Source: Acidobacteriota bacterium (GTDB lineage Bacteria; Acidobacteriota; Vicinamibacteria; Fen-336). From it: 44,094 nt of DNA. The DNA is taken from the NCBI GenBank assembly GCA_022340545.1, contig JAJDNV010000218.1:1-44094 (forward strand), given 5' to 3'. Shown here in pieces: positions 26,487-33,638 of the stretch; position 1 is the stretch's first letter, and each line of letters starts with the position of its first letter. The notes below the pieces were generated by a model. That model was given only the letters and a program-made list of their open reading frames with translations. It was not told the origin of the DNA and made no database searches. The translations under genes and the position numbers were made by a program.

Positions 26487-28566
26487 GACCGAACCGCAGA
26501 CGCCCCTGGACGACACCCGCCTGCCCGAGAACGCCTTCCGAGAGCTGCGGACCGGCGAGGACTACGTCCCCGTCATTCCTCCCGAGAGGGTCGTTCCCGA
26601 GGTGACGCTCCGCTCGATCGTCCAGGGCATCCTCTGGTCGATCGTCTTCTCGGCCGCGGCGACGTATCTTGCCCTCAAGCTGGGACAGGGCATCGAGTCC
26701 GCGATCCCGATCTCGATCCTCGCCGTTGGCTTCTCGGCCCTGATCGTCCACACGCTCCACGCGCGGGCCTCAACCCTCATCGAGAACGTGAACGTCCTCG
26801 CCATCGGAGCAACCTCGGGCATCGTCGCCGGCGGGTCGGTCTTCACGATGCCCGCCATCTTCATCCTCGGTCTGGAGGGGCGATCCTCCTACTTCCAGAT
26901 CTTCCTCGTGCCCCTGCTGGGGGCGCTCCTGGGCGTCTTCTTCCTCGCCCCTTTCCGGCGCTACTTCGTCCGCGATCTACACGGGAAGCTGCCCTATCCC
27001 GAGGCACGGGCGACGACAGAGATCCTGATGGCGGGGAAGAGGGGTGGCCGCAGCGCGTTCGTGCTGACCTACTCGGCCTTCCTGGCCGCGGTGTTCGACT
27101 TCGTCGGGCCGTCGATGAAGGGCTGGGCCGAGAACTTCTCGACCGGGGCGATCGGCGCCCTCCAGGGGTTCACGGACAAGTACAAGGCCGTCTTCACCCT
27201 GAACACCTCGGCCGCGGTGCTGGGCCTGGGCTACATCATGGGACTCGACTACGCGTCGATCATCTTCGCGGGCTCGATGGTCTCGTTCTTCGTTCTGGTG
27301 CCGCTGTTCGCCTTCCTGGGGCAGTACATCGAAGGACCGATCACCGCGGGGATGCCGGCATTGGCCGCCATGCCGGCCGAGGACATCTTCTTCGAGTACG
27401 TCCGACCGATCGGCATCGGTGGCATCTTCGCCGCCGGCATCATCTCGATCGTGAAGATGTCGCCGGTGATCGTCCAGGCCTCCCGCCAGGCGCTGGGCGA
27501 GATCGCCCGGCTCGTACGGGGAGGGGTCCAGCAGGAGAGCCCGGTGCGGACGGACCATGCCCTCCCCATGTCGGCCAACCTCATTGGGATCGCGGCGACG
27601 GGCCTCGCCGTCTTCCTCTACTTTCGCTTCTCGGTGCTCGCCGCCAACGAGAGGGCGACCGCGGTTGCCCTCGCGGCCACGGTGCTGGCCCTCGTGATCG
27701 CGTTCCTCTTCGCCGCGGTCTCGGCCTGGGCCATCGCGATGATCTCCATCACGCCGATCTCCGGGATGACGCTCACCACGCTGATCGTGACAGCGGTCGC
27801 CCTCTCCGCGATGGGGCTCGCGGGCGAGGAGGGGATGCTCCAGGTCCTTCTGATCGGCGGCGTCGTGTGCACCGCGCTTTCGATGAGCGGCTCCCTCGTG
27901 ACGCAGTACAAGATCGGATACTGGCTGGGGGCCACACCCCGGCGGATCGAGGTCTCGAACCTCCTGGCCTCCGTCATCGCCTCGGCGGCCACGACCGCCG
28001 TCATCCTGCTCCTGGCGCAGGTCTACGGCTTCTCGCCCGGCCCCGAGCACCCGAACCCGCTGGCCGCGCCCCAGCCCAACGCCATGGCCGCCGTCCTGCG
28101 CGGGGTCATGGGAGAGGCAGGGGCGCCGTGGTTCCTGTACGGCCTGGGCGCGGTCTTCGCGGTGTCGGCCGAGTTCTGTGGCATATCCGCCCTCGCTTTT
28201 GCGCTGGGCATGTACCTGCCGATGGAGCTCAACTCCCCCCTCGTGATCGGGGCTCTCGTCGCCTGGCTGCTGAAACGGTCCTCTCCCGACGCCGCCCTCG
28301 CCAAGGCCCGGCACGACAAGGGGACCCTCATCGCGTCCGGCTTCATCGCTGGCGGGGCGCTCGTGGGTGTCTTCGCGGCGCTGCTCCGCTTCGTGGAGGA
28401 CTCGGCCGGGATCGTGATCGTCCCCGACCTGACGGAGGCGGCGTTCCTCGGGATCGGCACCTGGCTCGGGGCCTGGGGGAACTGGCTCGGGCTGGCCGTG
28501 TTCCTGCTGCTCGGGGTGTACGTGTACTGGGATTCGTACCGCGAAAGTTCCGAGAGCGCTGGCTAG
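26479..28566 (+). CDS. OPT-family oligopeptide transporter
   Basis: The 695-residue membrane protein matches the OPT superfamily, which imports oligopeptides (or metal chelates in some branches) with protons. It has about 16 hydrophobic segments. Family-like blocks are LRSIVQGILWSIVFSAAATYLALKLGQ near the N-terminus, PYPEARATTEIL in an early loop, and ISITPISGMT in the middle. ATG 26479 has GGAG upstream. It follows the M1 peptidase, so peptide import plus cytosolic hydrolysis is a natural inference. Its stop codon lies at the exact centre of a 36-bp palindrome. Confidence 0.9.
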   Translation: MTETEPQTPLDDTRLPENAFRELRTGEDYVPVIPPERVVPEVTLRSIVQGILWSIVFSAAATYLALKLGQGIESAIPISILAVGFSALIVHTLHARASTLIENVNVLAIGATSGIVAGGSVFTMPAIFILGLEGRSSYFQIFLVPLLGALLGVFFLAPFRRYFVRDLHGKLPYPEARATTEILMAGKRGGRSAFVLTYSAFLAAVFDFVGPSMKGWAENFSTGAIGALQGFTDKYKAVFTLNTSAAVLGLGYIMGLDYASIIFAGSMVSFFVLVPLFAFLGQYIEGPITAGMPALAAMPAEDIFFEYVRPIGIGGIFAAGIISIVKMSPVIVQASRQALGEIARLVRGGVQQESPVRTDHALPMSANLIGIAATGLAVFLYFRFSVLAANERATAVALAATVLALVIAFLFAAVSAWAIAMISITPISGMTLTTLIVTAVALSAMGLAGEEGMLQVLLIGGVVCTALSMSGSLVTQYKIGYWLGATPRRIEVSNLLASVIASAATTAVILLLAQVYGFSPGPEHPNPLAAPQPNAMAAVLRGVMGEAGAPWFLYGLGAVFAVSAEFCGISALAFALGMYLPMELNSPLVIGALVAWLLKRSSPDAALAKARHDKGTLIASGFIAGGALVGVFAALLRFVEDSAGIVIVPDLTEAAFLGIGTWLGAWGNWLGLAVFLLLGVYVYWDSYRESSESAG

Positions 28567-28713
28567 CCAGCGCTCTCGGAACGGCCATAGGTTCCAGGAG
28601 CGACATTCCTCCACCGCTCCTGGAACGAACAGAGATACCGAGGGCGACGTCCATTCACCGCCCTCGGAAGTGCATAGGTTCCGAGAGCTACGCCCGCCCA
28701 ATGCTCTCGGAAC
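28547..28713. repeat. Row of four stem-loops, the first a 36-bp perfect palindrome over the OPT stop codon
   Basis: Stem-loop 1 is a perfect 36-bp palindrome (28547-28582) centred in the stop codon TAG (28564-28566); its outer arm is GTTCCGAGAGC. Stem-loop 2 pairs GTTCCAGGAGCG (28591-28602) with CGCTCCTGGAAC (28615-28626), 12-nt loop. Stem-loop 3 pairs CCGAGGGCG (28638-28646) with CGCCCTCGG (28659-28667), 12-nt loop. Stem-loop 4 pairs GTTCCGAGAGC (28678-28688) with GCTCTCGGAAC (28703-28713), 14-nt loop. All stems are perfect although their sequences differ, so changes on one arm are matched on the other. CATAGGTTCC recurs before stems 2 and 4. It resembles a REP/BIME-like element or a compound terminator. 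Confidence 0.8.
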
Positions 28714-28818
28714 GAAGTGGGTTAGACTCCGATCTGACCGGCCAGAGGCGGCTCCGCGGAGCTGGTCCCGGCCGCGACGGCGAGCGTGGCCGATCGCCGG
28801 GGAACAGGAAATCTCAGG

Positions 28819-30078
28819 ATGAAGCGCAGCGCCTTTGCCGTCGGGCTGGTATTCCTCATCTTCTTCGTCATCTCGCTGGTGACGAACATCCTCAATTCGA
28901 TCATCCCCAACCTCATCGAGGACTTCCACCTCAGCCTCTTCGTGGCGAGCCTGGTCACGTTCTTCTTCTTCGTCGCCTACGGCGTGATGTCGATCCCCGC
29001 CGGCGTGCTCCTCGAGCGATTCCACGAGAGGCCAGTCCTGATCGCCTCGTTCGTTCTCGCCTTCGTCGGGTCGATCGCCTTCGCGACCATGCCACGCTTC
29101 GGGGTGATGCTGCCCTCTCTCTTCCTGATCGGCGCCGCCTTCGCCATGCTCCAGGTCTCCATCAACCCCCTCTTGCGCGTGGCCGGCGGCGAGGAGCACT
29201 TCGCCTTCAACTCGGCGGCGGCCCAGCTCGTCTTCGGGCTGGCCTCGTTCCTCAGCCCCTGGCTCTACGCCTACCTGGTGCAGGGCCTGCAGGCCGACCA
29301 GCCCTCCAACGCTCTGCTTTCGGCCCTCTCGCGGGTCGTACCGTCGTCGCTCCCCTGGGTGTCGCTCTACTGGGTGTTCGCGGTCGTCACGCTCGTGATG
29401 ATCCTGGTGGTGGCCCTGGCCCGCCTTCCGGAGGTCGTCCTCAAGGAGGACGAGCGCGCGGGGGCGATGGCCACCTACCGGGAGCTCCTCCGCAAGCCCA
29501 TCGTCTGGCTCTTCTTTTTCGGCATCTTCGTTTACGTGGGGACGGAGCAGGGCGTCGCCAACTGGATCTCGCAGTTCCTCAAGACCTACCACGGCTTCGA
29601 CCCGCTGGTGGAAGGGAAGTCGGCCGTGTCCTACTTCTGGGGCCTCATGACCGCCGGCTGCTTCCTCGGCCTCCTTTTCCTCAAGCTCTTCGACAGCCGG
29701 CGCGTCCTCGTCGGATTCACCACGGCCGCTATGCTGGCACTCACGCTCGCCCTCTTCGGCCCGGCCCGGGTCTCGCTCTGGGCCTTCCCGTTGATCGGCT
29801 TCTGCGCCTCGGTGATGTGGCCGATCATCTTCTCGCTGGCCCTCAACTCCATGGACCGGCACCACGGGGCATTCTCGGGAATCCTCGTGACCGGCATCGT
29901 GGGCGGCGCCCTTCTCCCACCGGTCGTCGGCAAGCTCGGAGACCTCTTCGGACTCCGCTTCGGGATGACGATCCTCTACCTGACGCTCGGCTACATCCTC
30001 TCGATCGGCATCTGGGCGCGGCCCCTCATCACGAACGCCACGATCCGGGCGAAGAGAAGCGAGGCCGGTCCGGCCTGA
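28819..30078 (+). CDS. FucP/GluP-like MFS sugar transporter
   Basis: The 419-residue protein has about 12 hydrophobic segments. It resembles the fucose/glucose-galactose branch of the major facilitator superfamily: an early FFFFVAYGVMSIPAGVLLERFHERP segment, FAMLQVSINPLLRVAGG, FNSAAAQLVFGLASFLSP and FVYVGTEQGVANWISQFL are all typical of that branch. Members import sugars with protons. I choose ATG 28819, 11 codons inside the longest frame, because CAGGA lies upstream and the hydrophobic start follows. It sits between the stem-loop row and the left direct repeat of the Hdr island. The sugar cannot be named. Confidence 0.88.
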   Translation: MKRSAFAVGLVFLIFFVISLVTNILNSIIPNLIEDFHLSLFVASLVTFFFFVAYGVMSIPAGVLLERFHERPVLIASFVLAFVGSIAFATMPRFGVMLPSLFLIGAAFAMLQVSINPLLRVAGGEEHFAFNSAAAQLVFGLASFLSPWLYAYLVQGLQADQPSNALLSALSRVVPSSLPWVSLYWVFAVVTLVMILVVALARLPEVVLKEDERAGAMATYRELLRKPIVWLFFFGIFVYVGTEQGVANWISQFLKTYHGFDPLVEGKSAVSYFWGLMTAGCFLGLLFLKLFDSRRVLVGFTTAAMLALTLALFGPARVSLWAFPLIGFCASVMWPIIFSLALNSMDRHHGAFSGILVTGIVGGALLPPVVGKLGDLFGLRFGMTILYLTLGYILSIGIWARPLITNATIRAKRSEAGPA

Positions 30079-30083
30079 CCGGC
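30064..30083. terminator. Stem-loop over the end of the MFS gene
   Basis: GCCGGTC (30064-30070) pairs with GACCGGC (30077-30083) over a 6-nt loop that contains the stop codon. The position between convergent genes suggests a terminator; no T-run follows. Confidence 0.4.
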
Positions 30084-30090
30084 GCGCGGC

Positions 30091-30126
30091 CTAGGCCTCC
30101 GTGGTGAGGCGCCGGTGCTGGCGGGC
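30091..30126 (-). repeat. Left direct repeat: orphan 3' end of the nucleotide-transporter gene
   Basis: These 36 bases match 40349-40384 at 34 positions, in the same orientation. In both places the minus strand encodes ARQHRRLTTEA and a TAG stop, and both mismatches are silent (CGG/AGG for Arg, ACC/ACG for Thr). At 40349 this is the true end of the nucleotide-transporter gene; here nothing of that gene continues upstream. The pair brackets the regulator-Hdr-cupin block and looks like an attachment-site duplication, or the stub of a deleted tandem gene. Confidence 0.8.
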
Positions 30127-30149
30127 CCGATGGCATCCAGGCTTCTCTA

Positions 30150-31562
30150 CTAGGTGATCTCGGCCGCCACCCCCCGCTTGAGGCTGATGTTGTACTTCTT
30201 CATCTGATTCCACACGGTCACTCTCGACACGCCGAGCATCCGAGCGGCCTCGGTCTGGTTCCCGCCGGTCTTCCCCAGGGCATCGAGGAGCTTCCTCTTC
30301 TTGAGCTCATCGTTCCTGACCGAGGTGGCCCTGGAGTTCTCCTGGGTCCCTCGTCCCTGGAGGATGCCCGGGGGGAGGTGATGGGGCCGGATCATGGCCT
30401 CGTGGCAGGAGATGAACGCGTACTCGAACGCGCTCTTCAGCTCCCGCACATTCCCGGGCCAGTGGTACTCCATCAACTTCGTCATCGCCTCGTTGGAGAT
30501 GCCTTGGATTTCCTTGCCGCTCTTCATCCGGATCCTGCGGAAGAAGAATCCAGCAAGAAGAGGAATGTCCTCCATCCGATCTCTCAGCGGGGGAAGCGAG
30601 ATCGGTATCACGTTGATCCGGTAGAAGAGATCCTCCCTGAAGAGGCCTGCCTGTGTGAGCTGACTCAGATCTCTGTTGGTGGCGGAGATCACACGGACGT
30701 TGACATCGATGGGCTCGTTCTCGCCGACACGAACGATGACCTTTTCTTCCAGGACCCTGAGGAGCTTGACTTGCGTGGAGAGCGGCAGATCGCCGATCTC
30801 GTCGATGAAGATGTCGCCTCCGCGTGCCGCCTCGAACCTCCCCTTCCGGGTCCGATAGGCGCCGGTGAAGGCCCCCTTGGCGTGTCCGAAGAGCTCGGTC
30901 TCCAGAAGGGACTCGTTCAGCGCAGCACAGTTCACGTTAAGGAAGGGTTTTGCCTTGCGGGGTCCCGTCTCGTGAATGGCTCGGGCCACCATGTCCTTTC
31001 CCGTCCCACTCTCACCGAAGATGATCACGGGCGCATCGGACTCGGTGGCATTGACGATGAGATTGAAGACCTTCTGCATGGCGACAGACACACCGATGAT
31101 CCCGTGAAAGCCATCCTCCGAGCGAAGCTCGCGCTGAAAGGCCTCGATCTGATGGTCCTTTTGAACGACCTCCGTGATGTCGGTGAGCGTTTCGACGGCC
31201 CCAATGACGTCGCCCTTCGAGTCCGAGAGGAGCGCTGCGTTCTTGAGAATGTAGATGTAGGTTCCGTCCTTCTTCTGGAGCATGCAACGTCGCATGTTCA
31301 GGCTGCCCGTCCTGAACAGAACGCACCAGTGCTCTCCTTCTCCGTCACGGGCGATCTGGCAGATGTCGCAGCGCAGGGCGGAGCAGGGGCTGCCCACCAG
31401 CTCCGCCTTCGGATAGCCGGTGATGGCGGCCAGGGCGCTATTGACGGAGACGATGATCCCCTTCCGGTCCACGATCATCAGCCCGTCCTGGATGGTGTCG
31501 AGGACCGTCTCCCAATGGAGGCTCAGGTCGGAACCCAGCACCGCCGTTCTCTCCCTTGACAT
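30150..31562 (-). CDS. Sigma-54-dependent activator with a cysteine-rich PAS sensor
   Basis: The 470-residue protein has a PAS domain (about 15-135), an AAA+ domain (about 153-390) and a Fis-type helix-turn-helix (about 432-462). Walker A is GESGTGKD (183-190), the sigma-54 contact loop GAFTGA is at 230-235, and Walker B is DIFIDE (250-255). The PAS domain carries Cys60, 65, 68, 80 and 93, as CSALRCDIC, HWC and RRC, a set that could hold a redox-active or Fe-S group. It is divergent from the Hdr operon, whose promoter is of the sigma-54 type, so it is the likely activator. ATG 31562 has no ribosome site and a GATAAT box only 8 bases upstream; GTG 31541, with GGGAGAG ahead, is an equally good start. 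Confidence 0.92.
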   Translation of the reverse strand: MSRERTAVLGSDLSLHWETVLDTIQDGLMIVDRKGIIVSVNSALAAITGYPKAELVGSPCSALRCDICQIARDGEGEHWCVLFRTGSLNMRRCMLQKKDGTYIYILKNAALLSDSKGDVIGAVETLTDITEVVQKDHQIEAFQRELRSEDGFHGIIGVSVAMQKVFNLIVNATESDAPVIIFGESGTGKDMVARAIHETGPRKAKPFLNVNCAALNESLLETELFGHAKGAFTGAYRTRKGRFEAARGGDIFIDEIGDLPLSTQVKLLRVLEEKVIVRVGENEPIDVNVRVISATNRDLSQLTQAGLFREDLFYRINVIPISLPPLRDRMEDIPLLAGFFFRRIRMKSGKEIQGISNEAMTKLMEYHWPGNVRELKSAFEYAFISCHEAMIRPHHLPPGILQGRGTQENSRATSVRNDELKKRKLLDALGKTGGNQTEAARMLGVSRVTVWNQMKKYNISLKRGVAAEIT

Positions 31563-31696
31563 GTGTTAATTATCGAGCGTTAAGGCTGCGGGGCGCAAGG
31601 GCCCGTGCAGGCTTGCTCCTCGGAAACGAGCCCCAGCTTAACCACTGAGCATCAAAGAGATAGACGGACGTCGCCCCAAGTGCCCCCGGATCTTTC

Positions 31697-31712
31697 TTGG
31701 CACACGTTGTGC
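31697..31712 (+). promoter_or_regulatory. Sigma-54 (-24/-12) promoter of the Hdr operon
   Basis: TTGGCACACGTTGTGC has GG and GC separated by exactly 10 bases and matches TGGCAC-N5-TTGC at all but one conserved position. It lies 38 bp upstream of the first gene of the operon and faces it; a GGAGG site follows at 31740. The divergent sigma-54 activator next to it supports the call. I looked for activator sites between 31563 and 31690 and saw only weak inverted repeats (GTTAAG...CTTAAC arms). Confidence 0.75.
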
Positions 31713-31749
31713 CCAACGGAAGAGCAGCTGTCGATCAAGGGAGGTTGTG

Positions 31750-31947
31750 ATGAGGAAGAGAAAGAAGGTGAAGGAAGAGGACTACACCTATCTCTACCAC
31801 CACCTTCCCGCCCGCCCATTGAAGTACGTGAAGGACCGGGAAGGGTATGGCTGGCTCTGCGACAAGGGTGTCGATCCCATGCGGGACCTGAGGAACCAGG
31901 GCTGCTGGCGGTGTGACGAGATGGCCTTTCCGACCGGGGGCCGATGA
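31750..31947 (+). CDS. Small conserved-looking cysteine protein, first gene of the Hdr operon
   Basis: The 65-residue protein starts with a basic stretch (MRKRKKVKEED), then tyrosine-rich YTYLYHHLPARPLKYVKD, then WLCDKG and CWRCDEMAFPTGGR. The three cysteines, two in a CxxC, could bind a metal or form a disulfide. ATG 31750 follows GGAGG by 5 bases; the adjacent GTG 31747 is in the same frame. It is the first gene after the sigma-54 promoter. I do not recognise a named family. Position and cysteines suggest a small redox or metal-binding partner of the Hdr complex. Confidence 0.65.
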   Translation: MRKRKKVKEEDYTYLYHHLPARPLKYVKDREGYGWLCDKGVDPMRDLRNQGCWRCDEMAFPTGGR

Positions 31948-32034
31948 TGAAAGCAAGCGGGTCGCGGGAAGGTCGATGCCTTCGCGCAGGTCTCCGTCTC
32001 ATCTGAAGGGTGGATCTGAAGTGAAGGAGGGGTC

Positions 32035-32505
32035 ATGCCTGTCGCGAGACTCGAAAAGCAGCACGTCTTCGATTTCCTGAGGGCGGAACAGGTCAATGCT
32101 CTCAGTGAGGCGAGCCAGGTGGCGAAGTTCAGTGCGGGCGAGGAGGTGTATCGAAAGGGGGAGAAGGCACGGGACTTCTACATCGTCTTGAAAGGGGAGG
32201 TCGCGCTCCGTCTCCCGGGGAGGGGCGGAGTGAGCATCCTGATCGACGAGGTGACCGAGGGGGGCCTCTTCGGAACCTGCGTGTCTCTGACGATCGATTG
32301 CTACATGTGCGGCGCGCAGTGTACGAGGGAGTCCGAGCTCCTCAGGATCCGCGCGGACGTCCTGAAGAACCTCCTGGATGACGACCCCCGCATGGGGTAC
32401 GCGATCCAGTCCCACATATCGCGGGTCTACTTCGAGCGATACATGGAGACGATGAAGAAGCTCCAGGCCATCGTCATGAACATCCCGATCGAAGCCGAAC
32501 GATAG
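32035..32505 (+). CDS. Stand-alone cyclic-nucleotide-binding-domain protein (no DNA-binding domain)
   Basis: The 156-residue protein has a cNMP-type beta-roll domain: FSAGEEVYRKGEKARDFYIVLKGEV is the usual first half, and LIDEVTEGGLFGT the second. The normal phosphate-binding GE..LL...RAAT segment is replaced by CVSLTIDCYMCGAQC, so cyclic nucleotide binding is doubtful. That segment has four cysteines that could sense redox state or metal. After the roll there is only a helix of about 40 residues, with no helix-turn-helix. ATG 32035 follows GGAGGGG. I infer a sensor subunit or protein-protein module for the Hdr complex, not a transcription factor. Confidence 0.8.
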   Translation: MPVARLEKQHVFDFLRAEQVNALSEASQVAKFSAGEEVYRKGEKARDFYIVLKGEVALRLPGRGGVSILIDEVTEGGLFGTCVSLTIDCYMCGAQCTRESELLRIRADVLKNLLDDDPRMGYAIQSHISRVYFERYMETMKKLQAIVMNIPIEAER

Positions 32506-32550
32506 GAAGAACACTCACGGGCTGTCCGGGAAGGACGAAAGGAGAACGCG

Positions 32551-32919
32551 ATGGCAGACAACGGAAAGATGCTGATCTTCTGCGGTTCGGACGATCCCCA
32601 CAAGGCGTTTCCTCCCTTCATCATGGGCTCGGGCGCGCTGGCGATGGACATGGAGCTCACCCTGTTCTTCACGCTGAGCGGCCTGAACATCGTCCGCAAG
32701 GGAGGTGCGGAGAAGATCGTCCTTCCCGGAGCACCCAAGACGATGCCGGAATTCCTCCAGATCATGAGGGAGGCCGGCACGAGGATGATCGCGTGCTCGG
32801 CCGCCTTTCCGATCGTGGGGATCAAGGAGGAGGACCTGAACGACGGCGTCGAGTGTGGTGGCGTGGCGGCGTTCGTGACCGCCGCCCAGGACGCCGATGT
32901 CGTACTGACATTCTCTTGA
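32551..32919 (+). CDS. DsrE2-like sulfur-carrier family protein
   Basis: The 122-residue protein fits the DsrE/DsrF-like family in its DsrE2 branch: a GSGALAMDMELTLFFTLSGLNIV block, then MREAGTRMIACSAAFPIVGIKEEDLNDGVECGGVA in spirit of the family's ACxxSxxxMGI..EDL pattern. Cys82 is at the position of the sulfur-binding cysteine; Cys102 is also in the gene. Members bind sulfane sulfur as a persulfide and hand it to TusA. No membrane helix is present, unlike some DsrE2 forms. ATG 32551 has AAAGGAG upstream. The tusA-like gene follows after 34 bp. Confidence 0.85.
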   Translation: MADNGKMLIFCGSDDPHKAFPPFIMGSGALAMDMELTLFFTLSGLNIVRKGGAEKIVLPGAPKTMPEFLQIMREAGTRMIACSAAFPIVGIKEEDLNDGVECGGVAAFVTAAQDADVVLTFS

Positions 32920-32953
32920 AGGTGACGCCTTTGAAATGCACGGAGGGGCCGTC

Positions 32954-33208
32954 ATGGACGCACAAGAGCTCAAGAACCTGACCGCCGACGCGGTGGTCGA
33001 CGCGCGGGGGACCGCCTGCCCAGGCCCGCTGCTCGAAGCGAAGCGGTCGATGTCAAAAGTGCCCATCCAGGGGCTGATGGAGGTGCTGTCGTCCGACGCG
33101 AGCACGAAGAGCGACATCCCGCTGTGGGCCGAGAAGGTGGGTCACAGCTACCTGGGTAGCATCGAGGACGCCGGCTTCTGGCGGATCTTCGTGCGGAGGG
33201 GCAAGTGA
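32954..33208 (+). CDS. TusA-family sulfur carrier
   Basis: The 84-residue protein has the TusA/SirA-like fold with the signature RGTACPGPLLEAK, where Cys22 accepts sulfane sulfur. Ordinary length for the family. ATG 32954 has GGAGGGG 5 bases upstream; the start 18 bases earlier is less likely. Its stop overlaps the GTG start of the MvhD-like gene (GTGA), so the two are coupled. Beside DsrE2 and Hdr-type subunits it most likely moves persulfide sulfur to or from the complex. Confidence 0.92.
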   Translation: MDAQELKNLTADAVVDARGTACPGPLLEAKRSMSKVPIQGLMEVLSSDASTKSDIPLWAEKVGHSYLGSIEDAGFWRIFVRRGK

Positions 33209-33624
33209 GCGCTTCGGCCGACGCGGGCGGAGGGGGCGATCCGAAGATTCTCGTGTTCTCCACCAACAACATCTCCGATCCGGGGGTCGACCTGGCCGGC
33301 GGCTCCCACATGCACTATTCCGCGTCGGTCGTCGTTCTTCCCGTGCCCTGTTCCAGTGGGATCAAGCCGAGTTGGATCCTTCACGCCCTGGAGGCGGGGT
33401 TCGACGGGGTCTTCATCGCCGCGGACGGATCCGACTGCGCCTACCTCGCCGACTGCACGACCCGGACGGGCCAGGTGGTGCAGAAGGCGCAGGCGCTGCT
33501 CAAGCGGCACCAGCAGGATCCGAGGCGGTTGCGGATGGCGGCCATCTGCTCGGTCTGTGCCGAGTCGTTCGTGTCGCACATGGAGGGTTTTCGCGAGGCG
33601 TTGACCGAGATCGGCTCCGGGTGA
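33205..33624 (+). CDS. MvhD/FlpD-like iron-sulfur electron-transfer subunit
   Basis: The 139-residue protein resembles the MvhD (hydrogenase delta) family, which carries a [2Fe-2S] cluster and brings electrons to HdrA. Visible features are an ILVFSTNN start, VLPVPCSSGIKPSWILHALEAGFDGVFIA, GSDCAYLADCTTRTG and AICSVCAESF. The cysteines in these segments are candidate ligands. There is no hydrogenase, FrhB or formate dehydrogenase gene nearby, so the electron partner is not obvious. GTG 33205 overlaps the stop of the tusA-like gene. The HdrA-GltD gene follows after 14 bp. Confidence 0.82.
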   Translation: MSASADAGGGGDPKILVFSTNNISDPGVDLAGGSHMHYSASVVVLPVPCSSGIKPSWILHALEAGFDGVFIAADGSDCAYLADCTTRTGQVVQKAQALLKRHQQDPRRLRMAAICSVCAESFVSHMEGFREALTEIGSG

Positions 33625-33638
33625 GGAGGCTGGATCGC

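Noticed and set aside
28547-28713. CRISPR-like array
   Set aside because: The units are inverted-repeat hairpins of differing sequence without constant repeats and unique spacers of equal length; no cas gene is nearby.
28751-28762. 12-bp palindrome GCTCCGCGGAGC before the MFS gene
   Set aside because: Short GC palindromes are expected by chance at this base composition and no partner gene suggests an operator.
26977-29865. 962-codon minus-strand open frame opposite the OPT and MFS genes
   Set aside because: The translation is rich in Arg, Gly, Glu and His with no hydrophobic core; both plus-strand genes are clear transporters.
31563-31690. Activator-binding sites for the sigma-54 regulator
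   Set aside because: Only imperfect inverted repeats (GTTAAG/CTTAAC arms and GCTC/GAGC) were found; too weak to report as sites.
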